This document shows, piece after piece, positions 1-5,047 of a DNA stretch of 7,608 nt (its first letter is position 1; each line of letters begins with the position of its first letter). Source of the stretch: an uncultured Pseudomonadota bacterium (lineage in GTDB: Bacteria; Pseudomonadota; Gammaproteobacteria; Methylococcales; Methylomonadaceae). Under the pieces are notes generated by a model. That model saw nothing but the letters and a program-made list of their open reading frames with translations. It was not told the origin of the DNA and did no database searches. A program made the position numbers and the translations under genes. Where the stretch lies: contig CAIVBX010000212.1 of assembly GCA_903904275.1 (NCBI GenBank), positions 1 through 7,608 on the forward strand, read 5' to 3'.

Positions 1-1690
1 AAATGATGATTTTTTCTTTATCAGAAACTCGCGCTTCGCATTCTTCCTCGTAAGTCGAATACAAATAAGCGGTATCCGACGCAAACTCTGCCGCACATGA
101 ATCAATGCGTTTGTAGACGGGGCGAATGTTTTGTTTGTGGCGAATGTTACGCACTTCAGTTTCAGACGCATCGAGTAATTTCGCTAAACGTAAATCTGAA
201 AAACCTTTGCGTTTCAAACGGAATAATTCACCTTCTTTTAAGGTTGAAAGCGTTTTGGTTGAAAGTGATTTTTCAGTTAAAACCAAATCTTCAACTTGCG
301 CTAAAAACCATGGGTCAATTTTGCAAGTTTCGTGAACTTCTGCCGCACTCATGCCAAAACGGAACGCATCGGCAACATACAACAATCTATCAGGGCCTGG
401 ATGACGTAATTCGCGTCGGATTTTGTCAGCGGCATCATCTGCTGTTAAATCGGTAATTTCGTCTAATCCACTGATACCAATTTCTAAACCGCGCAACGCT
501 TTTTGCAATGATTCTTGGAACGTGCGACCGATTGCCATCACTTCGCCAACCGATTTCATTTGCGTCGTTAAACGGTCGTCAGCTTGAGGGAATTTTTCAA
601 ATGTGAAACGCGGCACTTTAACGACAACGTAATCGATTGATGGTTCAAAGGACGCTGGTGTTTTTCCGCCAGTGATTTCATTTTGTAATTCGTCGAGCGT
701 GAAACCAACGGCTAATTTCGCGGCAACCTTTGCAATCGGGAAACCAGTGGCTTTCGATGCTAATGCCGAAGAACGTGACACACGCGGATTCATTTCGATA
801 ATAATCATCCGACCGTCGGCAGGATTGATAGCGACTTGAACGTTTGAGCCACCTGTATCGACACCAATTTCACGCAAAATCGCTAGCGATACGTTACGCA
901 AAATTTGATATTCCTTGTCTGTCAAGGTTTGCGCTGGCGCGACGGTGATTGAATCACCCGTGTGAACCCCCATCGGGTCAAAATTTTCAATCGAACACAC
1001 GATAATGCAATTGTCTTTCGTATCGCGGACAACTTCCATTTCGTACTCTTTCCAACCGAGTACCGATTCTTCAATTAACAGTTCATTGGTTGGCGAGAGA
1101 TACAAACCGCGCTCACAAATTTCGATAAATTCTTCTTTGTTGTATGCGATACCGCCGCCGCTTCCACCCATTGTGAATGACGGACGAATAACCGTTGGAT
1201 AACCAACTTCTTTTTGCGCGGCTAAGGCTTCTTCCATCGAATGTGCAGTTTTGGATTTCGCTACTTCTAAGCCGATTCGCGCCATTGCATCATTGAAAAG
1301 CTGACGGTCTTCAGCTTTGTTAATCGCTTCTTTAGTCGCGCCAATCATTTCGACGTTGTATTTTGCTAAAACCCCGTGTTCATCGAGAGCTAATGCACAA
1401 TTCAACGCTGTTTGTCCGCCCATTGTCGGCAAAATCGCGTCGGGGCGTTCCTTAGCAATAATTTTTTCAACCGTTTGCCAATCAATCGGTTCGATATAAA
1501 TCGCGTCCGCCATGTCAGGGTCGGTCATGATTGTAGCGGGGTTGGAATTGACCAAAATCACGCGATAACCTTCTTCGCGTAGAGCTTTGCAGGCTTGTGT
1601 TCCTGAATAGTCGAATTCACACGCTTGACCAATTACGATTGGTCCTGCGCCTAATAATAAAATGGATTTTATGTCGGTTCTTTTTGGCAT
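1..1690 (-). CDS. carB: Carbamoyl-phosphate synthetase large subunit, partial (N-terminal 563 codons)
   Basis: The large subunit of glutamine-dependent carbamoyl-phosphate synthetase (EC 6.3.5.5). It makes carbamoyl phosphate from bicarbonate, two ATP and ammonia supplied by CarA, feeding pyrimidine and arginine synthesis in the cytoplasm. Reading from the ATG at 1690 the frame stays open to the left edge, giving 563 residues of a protein usually about 1,070 long. The carboxyphosphate ATP-grasp domain is complete: EDRQLF with R129, VIRPSF with R169, the glycine loop GGSGGG at 175-180, and IEMNPR with E299 and N301, which bind ATP and metal in the family. The oligomerisation domain follows (about 400-550), and the frame breaks off as the second ATP-grasp half begins. 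An in-frame TAG three codons upstream (TAG AAA AAT ATG) fixes the start. It lies 50 bases after carA. No good Shine-Dalgarno is visible, so translation may depend on carA. Nothing suggests a frameshift. Confidence 0.97.
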   Translation of the reverse strand, partial: MPKRTDIKSILLLGAGPIVIGQACEFDYSGTQACKALREEGYRVILVNSNPATIMTDPDMADAIYIEPIDWQTVEKIIAKERPDAILPTMGGQTALNCALALDEHGVLAKYNVEMIGATKEAINKAEDRQLFNDAMARIGLEVAKSKTAHSMEEALAAQKEVGYPTVIRPSFTMGGSGGGIAYNKEEFIEICERGLYLSPTNELLIEESVLGWKEYEMEVVRDTKDNCIIVCSIENFDPMGVHTGDSITVAPAQTLTDKEYQILRNVSLAILREIGVDTGGSNVQVAINPADGRMIIIEMNPRVSRSSALASKATGFPIAKVAAKLAVGFTLDELQNEITGGKTPASFEPSIDYVVVKVPRFTFEKFPQADDRLTTQMKSVGEVMAIGRTFQESLQKALRGLEIGISGLDEITDLTADDAADKIRRELRHPGPDRLLYVADAFRFGMSAAEVHETCKIDPWFLAQVEDLVLTEKSLSTKTLSTLKEGELFRLKRKGFSDLRLAKLLDASETEVRNIRHKQNIRPVYKRIDSCAAEFASDTAYLYSTYEEECEARVSDKEKIII

Positions 1691-1740
1691 ATTTTTCTAT
1701 GAGGCTCGTATTTTAATGCTGAACGAAATGGGAAATAAAA

Positions 1741-2862
1741 CTAACGTGCGTTCATCAAGTCGATAAATTCATCAAACAACGCTTCAACATCATGAGGTCC
1801 TGGGCTTGCTTCGGGATGACCTTGAAAACTAAACGCGGGGCAATCTGTGCGTTTAATGCCTTGCAAACTACCATCAAATAACGATTTATAGGTTGCAACA
1901 ACATTCGCAGGCAAACTTGCTTCATTTACGGCAAAACCATGATTTTGACTACTAATCATCACGCGACCAGTGGCAATTTCTTGAACAGGATGATTTGCAC
2001 CATGATGACCGAATTTCATTTTTTCGGTTTTTGCGCCACTCGCCAACGCTAATAATTGATGACCTAAACAAATGCCAAAAACGGGTGTTTTCGTTTCTAA
2101 AATAGTTTTAATTGCGTCAATTGCATAAATGCAAGGTTCTGGATCACCAGGACCATTTGATAAAAACACACCGTCTGGTTTCAAGGCTAAAACGTCGGTA
2201 GCAGGTGTTTTGGCAGGAACAACTGTGACGCGGCAACCACGATTTGCAAGCAAACGTAAAATGTTGCGTTTTACGCCAAAATCATACGCGACAACGTGTT
2301 TAGTTAAATTTTCAGCCGTTTTGTGACCTTCGCGTAAATCCCAAATGTTTTCCGTCCATTCATACTTTTCAGACGTGGTCACTTCTTTGGCTAAATCCAA
2401 GCCTTTTAAACCTGCAAATTTTTCAATAGCCGCGTGTGCATGTTCAAGTGTGGCATCGCCACCTGCGATAATGCAACCACGTTGTGCGCCTTTATCACGC
2501 AAAATGCGGGTTAATTTGCGGGTATCGATTTCAGCGATGGCAACAACATTGTTATCAATTAAGTACTGTTGCAATGTTTTTTGACTGCGCCAATTGCTTG
2601 TCACAAGTGGTAAATCACGAATCACCAAACCACTGACAAAAACGCCATGTGATTCTTGGTCTTCATCTGTTGTACCGACATTGCCGATGTGTGGATAAGT
2701 TAATGTGACAATTTGTTGCGCGTAAGACGGATCGCTTAAAATTTCTTGATAGCCCGTCATCGCAGTATTAAAAACAACTTCGCCGACGCTACATCCCGTC
2801 GCGCCTATCGATACACCATTAAAGATTGTGCCATCTTCTAATACCAATTGTGCTGAACTCAT
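1741..2862 (-). CDS. carA: Carbamoyl-phosphate synthetase small (glutaminase) subunit
   Basis: The glutamine amidotransferase subunit of carbamoyl-phosphate synthetase. It hydrolyses glutamine and channels ammonia to CarB. The 373 residues are close to the usual 380 or so. The N-terminal CarA-specific domain covers about 1-150 (EDGTIFNG, FNTAMTGYQE, DPSYAQQ, ITRI-like ATRKLTRILRDKG region). A class I glutaminase domain follows from about 190: SNGPGDP at 235-241, the nucleophile Cys265 in GICLGHQLLALA, SQNHGFAV at 305-312, and SFQGHPEASPG at 345-355 containing the catalytic His349 and Glu351. All triad residues are present, so the enzyme should be active. The start at 2862 is preceded by AGAAGGT (2879-2873), with a rather long gap of 10 bases to the ATG. 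It is the first gene of a carA-carB operon that diverges from the CitG-like gene. A hairpin lies between its predicted promoter and its ribosome site. Confidence 0.97.
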   Translation of the reverse strand: MSSAQLVLEDGTIFNGVSIGATGCSVGEVVFNTAMTGYQEILSDPSYAQQIVTLTYPHIGNVGTTDEDQESHGVFVSGLVIRDLPLVTSNWRSQKTLQQYLIDNNVVAIAEIDTRKLTRILRDKGAQRGCIIAGGDATLEHAHAAIEKFAGLKGLDLAKEVTTSEKYEWTENIWDLREGHKTAENLTKHVVAYDFGVKRNILRLLANRGCRVTVVPAKTPATDVLALKPDGVFLSNGPGDPEPCIYAIDAIKTILETKTPVFGICLGHQLLALASGAKTEKMKFGHHGANHPVQEIATGRVMISSQNHGFAVNEASLPANVVATYKSLFDGSLQGIKRTDCPAFSFQGHPEASPGPHDVEALFDEFIDLMNAR

Positions 2863-2888
2863 CGAAATTATTACCTTCTAATGTGCAA

Positions 2889-2916
2889 AACGGGATTCGT
2901 CGTGACGCATCCCGTT
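2889..2916 (-). promoter_or_regulatory. GC-rich hairpin in the carA leader (possible attenuator)
   Basis: A 28-base near-perfect inverted repeat. The 8-base arms AACGGGAT (2889-2896) and ATCCCGTT (2909-2916) match exactly, and the interior adds CGT/ACG pairs around a CGTG loop after one T/C mismatch. Read toward carA (minus strand) it ends in TTTTGC, a short T run that overlaps the stem end. It sits between the predicted carA start of transcription (about 2927) and the carA ribosome site (2879-2873). The position suits an attenuator or a protein-binding operator, but the T run is short and no leader peptide or anti-terminator is clear. It could instead be a dispersed intergenic repeat. Confidence 0.5.
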
Positions 2917-2933
2917 GTTAAAAATCTATGGCA

Positions 2934-2962
2934 ACTATACAAAATTATGCGGTTTTGGTCAT
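2934..2962 (-). promoter_or_regulatory. Candidate carAB promoter
   Basis: On the minus strand a -10-like TATAGT (2939-2934) lies 17 bases after ATGACC (2962-2957), which matches TTGACA at four of six positions. Transcription would start near 2927, giving a carA leader of roughly 65 bases that contains the 2889-2916 hairpin. The -35 box is weak, so this is a tentative call. I looked for ARG-box-like palindromes here and found none convincing. Confidence 0.4.
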
Positions 2963-2965
2963 TAA

Positions 2966-2983
2966 CAATTTTTTTAAAAATTG
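2966..2983. repeat. AT-rich palindrome between divergent promoters
   Basis: The 18 bases consist of CAATTTTT, a TT centre and AAAAATTG, so the arms are perfect 8-base complements. The element lies just upstream of the -35 regions of both predicted divergent promoters. It could act as an UP-like or bent AT element, or as a regulator site serving both directions. It could also be chance in AT-rich DNA. Confidence 0.35.
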
Positions 2984-2992
2984 ATTTTGAAT

Positions 2993-3021
2993 TTGACAAT
3001 TAACACATCGCTAATTGTAAT
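2993..3021 (+). promoter_or_regulatory. Sigma70-type promoter for the CitG-like gene (and probably fae)
   Basis: A perfect -35 box TTGACA (2993-2998) is followed by a 17-base spacer and TGTAAT (3016-3021), five of six matches to TATAAT. Transcription would start near 3028, giving a leader of about 45 bases. This is the best promoter-like sequence in the window and drives rightward into the CitG-like gene. No separate convincing promoter was found for fae, so it may serve both genes. Confidence 0.65.
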
Positions 3022-3041
3022 CATGCGATTCTTACTTAGCT

Positions 3042-3053
3042 GGTGAAATCACC
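3042..3053 (+). promoter_or_regulatory. Small inverted repeat in the leader of the CitG-like gene
   Basis: GGTGA, an AA centre, then TCACC. The 5-base perfect arms lie downstream of the predicted transcription start and about 20 bases before the ATG. The 2-base centre is too short for a stable RNA loop with all pairs formed, so a DNA operator half-site pair is more natural than a hairpin. There is no regulator assignment and chance occurrence is possible. Confidence 0.25.
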
Positions 3054-3073
3054 TAATTTCCTAAATTTAACAA

Positions 3074-3925
3074 ATGACACTCTCTCAAAATACGTTAATT
3101 GCACTTTATAAAAATGCTTGTGAAGTTGAATTGCAAGCCTTCAAACCCGGAAATGTCAGTATTTATGCTGAAGGTCACGACATGACTGTTGATGATTTTC
3201 GTAAAAGTGCAGAAGTCAGTGCCGCTCCACTTTGTGACGAAAGTTATTCATTAGGCGAAAAAATTTTTTACACCGTTAAAGCGACACGAGAAGCCGTTGG
3301 TTGCAACACAAATTTAGGAATTATTTTATTGTGTGCGCCTCTAATTTACGCAGTACAACATTATCCTAATGTAAAATTGCGTGAAGCATTATCAAAAGTT
3401 TTAAACAATACAACGATTGACGATGCAAATTGGACATTCAAAGCAATTTTATTAGCTTCACCAGGTGGTTTGGGAGAAGTTGAAAATCAAGATGTAAATC
3501 AAAATGCAAGTGTTACGCTACAAGCCGCAATGCGTCTGTCTTCTAACAAAGATAGGATTGCATTACAGTACGTTAGTGATTATAAAGATATTTTCGATTT
3601 AGGTGTTTTACGTTATACTTGCACCTTCAATCGGTGGGGTGAGCAGAGTTGGGCAGCAGTTGCAGTTTATGCAGATTTGTTAAGCCAATTTTCTGATAGT
3701 CATATCGAGAGAAAATTTGGGAGTCGGTACTCTGCAAGGGTAGCAACTATGATGCGAGAACTTAGCAATAAGTTGGAAGTCGTAAATGACCCTGAACAGG
3801 TTAAACCGCTGCTCTATCAGATGGATGCTGAACTTAAATCACATGGTTTAAATCCTGGTACGTCAGCTGATTTAACAGTGGCAACAGTGTTAACCGCATT
3901 TTTAGAATGTTCTCTCCATAAGTAG
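3074..3925 (+). CDS. Triphosphoribosyl-dephospho-CoA synthase-like protein (CitG/MdcB family)
   Basis: A 283-residue member of the CitG/MdcB family. Characterised members join dephospho-CoA to the ribose of ATP (EC 2.4.2.52) to make the precursor of the prosthetic group of citrate lyase or malonate decarboxylase. Recognisable motifs are FKPGNVS (23-29, the family's PKPGNV), GHDMTVDDFRKSA (34-46), LGEKI (60-64), CNTNLGIILLCAPL (77-90, equivalent to the family's NTH/NTN block) and HGLNPGTSADL (257-267). The NTNLGI form and the absence of citrate lyase or malonate decarboxylase genes in view suggest the variant found in archaea and H4MPT-using methylotrophs, not true CitG. A role in H4MPT synthesis is inferred from its position directly before fae. 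An in-frame TAA two codons upstream fixes the ATG. No Shine-Dalgarno is visible, suggesting low translation compared with fae. No membrane segment or signal peptide is seen. Confidence 0.85.
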   Translation: MTLSQNTLIALYKNACEVELQAFKPGNVSIYAEGHDMTVDDFRKSAEVSAAPLCDESYSLGEKIFYTVKATREAVGCNTNLGIILLCAPLIYAVQHYPNVKLREALSKVLNNTTIDDANWTFKAILLASPGGLGEVENQDVNQNASVTLQAAMRLSSNKDRIALQYVSDYKDIFDLGVLRYTCTFNRWGEQSWAAVAVYADLLSQFSDSHIERKFGSRYSARVATMMRELSNKLEVVNDPEQVKPLLYQMDAELKSHGLNPGTSADLTVATVLTAFLECSLHK

Positions 3926-4003
3926 AGACAAACCTCGGAGACATGAGTAATGTCGTTTTTAAATTCAGTTTTATCAATTTTCTGTTCAAAGGAGAAAAAT
4001 AGC
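3926..4003 (+). promoter_or_regulatory. Leader between the CitG-like gene and fae, with two start sites
   Basis: A 78-base gap. It holds a strong ribosome site AAAGGAG (3988-3994), 9 bases before the fae ATG at 4004. It also holds a second site, CGGAG (3936-3940), placed 9 bases before an in-frame ATG at 3950 that would add 18 residues to Fae. A third ATG at 3943, in another frame, opens a 19-codon reading frame rich in Phe and ends with TAG at 4000-4002, one base before the fae ATG. The inverted repeat GACAT/ATGTC (3940-3954) spans the two early ATGs. No convincing promoter is present in the gap. Confidence 0.5.
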
Positions 4004-4519
4004 ATGGCAAAAATCAATAACTTACGCGTAGGCGAATCATTAGTAGGCGAAGGCAATGAAATCGCTCACATCGATTTAATCATTGGACCACGCGGTTCAG
4101 CTGCTGAAACAGCTTTCGCAACGGCTTTAACAAACAACAAAGACGGTTTCTCTACATTGTTAGCTGTTGTTGCACCAAATTTGATGGTTAAACCAGCAAC
4201 AATTTTGTTCAACAAAGTAACAATCAAAGGTTCAAAACAAGCTGTTCAAATGTTTGGACCAGCTCAACGCGCTGTCGCTATGGCTATTGCTGATTCTGTT
4301 GAAGACGGCACAATCCCAGCTGATGAAGCTGATGATTTATTCGTTTCTGTTGGTGTATTTATTCACTGGTTAGCTGAAGACGACGCAAAAATCGAAGAAT
4401 TCAACTACAAAGCGACTAAAGAAGCGTTACAACGCGCTGTTGCTGGCACACCAACTGCGAAAGAAGTTGTTGCTGCGAAAAAAGAAGCTAAACATCCGTT
4501 TGCTGCAAACAACGTTTAA
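4004..4519 (+). CDS. fae: Formaldehyde-activating enzyme (5,6,7,8-tetrahydromethanopterin hydro-lyase)
   Basis: Fae (EC 4.2.1.147) condenses formaldehyde with tetrahydromethanopterin to methylene-H4MPT. This is the entry step of the H4MPT formaldehyde oxidation and detoxification pathway in methylotrophs, and the enzyme acts in the cytoplasm. The 171 residues match the usual length (about 170). Nearly every conserved block is present: VGESLVGEGNEIAHIDLIIG (8-27), the RGSAAETAF segment, LLAVVAPNL, FNKVTIKG, QAVQMFGPAQRAVAMAIADS, GTIPADEADDL, VGVFIHW and the C-terminal HPFAANN. The active-site His (HIDLIIG) and the GPAQ loop are intact. The ATG at 4004 is chosen because the family begins MAKI and an AAAGGAG site lies 9 bases before it. 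A longer in-frame start at 3950 exists. Codon choice is uniform and favours GCT, GAA and AAA, consistent with an abundant protein. It ends at a strong terminator and is the second gene after the CitG-like gene. Confidence 0.97.
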   Translation: MAKINNLRVGESLVGEGNEIAHIDLIIGPRGSAAETAFATALTNNKDGFSTLLAVVAPNLMVKPATILFNKVTIKGSKQAVQMFGPAQRAVAMAIADSVEDGTIPADEADDLFVSVGVFIHWLAEDDAKIEEFNYKATKEALQRAVAGTPTAKEVVAAKKEAKHPFAANNV

Positions 4520-4552
4520 TTTTATCAACGTCTTGGCGTGATTTAAGAAAAC

Positions 4553-4584
4553 AAAAAATACCTCCATTTCGGAGGTATTTTTTT
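4553..4584. terminator. Bidirectional intrinsic terminator between fae and dtd
   Basis: The stem TACCTCC (4559-4565) pairs with GGAGGTA (4571-4577) around an ATTTC loop. A run of six A precedes it and a run of seven T follows it, so the stem can extend and either strand ends in a T run. It lies 33 bases after the fae stop and 9 bases after the dtd stop on the other strand, so it suits termination of both converging transcripts. Confidence 0.92.
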
Positions 4585-4593
4585 GTCTGATTT

Positions 4594-5031
4594 TTACACT
4601 TTTAACGTAAAAGTAACTGGTCCATCATTAACTAATTTCACTTTCATATCTGCACCAAATTCACCAAATTGAACATGATTAAAAATTTGGTCGGCATTTT
4701 TTTGAACATATTCAAACATTTCACGTCCAAATTCAGGTGGGGCTGCCGATGCAAAACTAGGACGATTGCCTTTATTTGTATTTGCCGCAAGTGTAAATTG
4801 CGGCACAAGCAATAATCCGCCTTGAATATCTCGCAAGCTTAGATTCATTTTATCATCAGCATCCGCGAAAATGCGGTAATTTAAAATACGTTCAAGTAAT
4901 CTATCTGCAACTGCTGAGGTGTCGTGTTTTTCAACAGCAATTAACGCCAAAATCCCCTGCTCAATTTCGCCAATCACTTTGTCATTAACCATCACATTTG
5001 CTTCGGTAACGCGCTGAATAATTGTAATCAT
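4594..5031 (-). CDS. dtd: D-aminoacyl-tRNA deacylase
   Basis: Dtd (EC 3.1.1.96) removes D-amino acids, and glycine wrongly loaded on tRNA-Ala, from tRNAs, protecting translation in the cytoplasm. The 145 residues equal the E. coli length. The two signature motifs are present: LLLVPQFTLAANT (73-85; PQFT where the E. coli protein has SQFT) and NDGPVTFTL (135-143). The N-terminal IIQRVTEANV and the RIFADADDKMNLSL segment also fit. The ATG at 5031 is chosen because it gives the family N-terminus and has AGGG (5041-5038) six bases upstream. An ATG at 5079 in the same frame would add 16 residues unlike the family and overlap the end of hypF. It follows hypF by 16 bases, so it is probably the last gene of a ycgN-hypF-dtd transcript ending at the 4553-4584 terminator. 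No defects seen. Confidence 0.95.
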   Translation of the reverse strand: MITIIQRVTEANVMVNDKVIGEIEQGILALIAVEKHDTSAVADRLLERILNYRIFADADDKMNLSLRDIQGGLLLVPQFTLAANTNKGNRPSFASAAPPEFGREMFEYVQKNADQIFNHVQFGEFGADMKVKLVNDGPVTFTLKV

Positions 5032-5047
5032 AAATTTCCCTGATTTT

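Noticed and set aside
97..1499. Several plus-strand reading frames of 60-119 residues
   Set aside because: Antisense to carB, whose own frame is continuous and highly conserved over 563 codons.
3911..3928. TCTCT/AGAGA hairpin around the CitG-like stop codon as a terminator
   Set aside because: Only five pairs with an 8-base loop and no T run follow, so it would not end transcription before fae.
3860..4003. Separate promoter for fae
   Set aside because: The best candidate pairs (for example TAAATT at 3960-3965) have no acceptable -35 box at proper spacing.
3817..4056. 79-residue minus-strand reading frame across the end of the CitG-like gene and the start of fae
   Set aside because: Antisense to two well-supported genes, with no recognisable motif or ribosome site.
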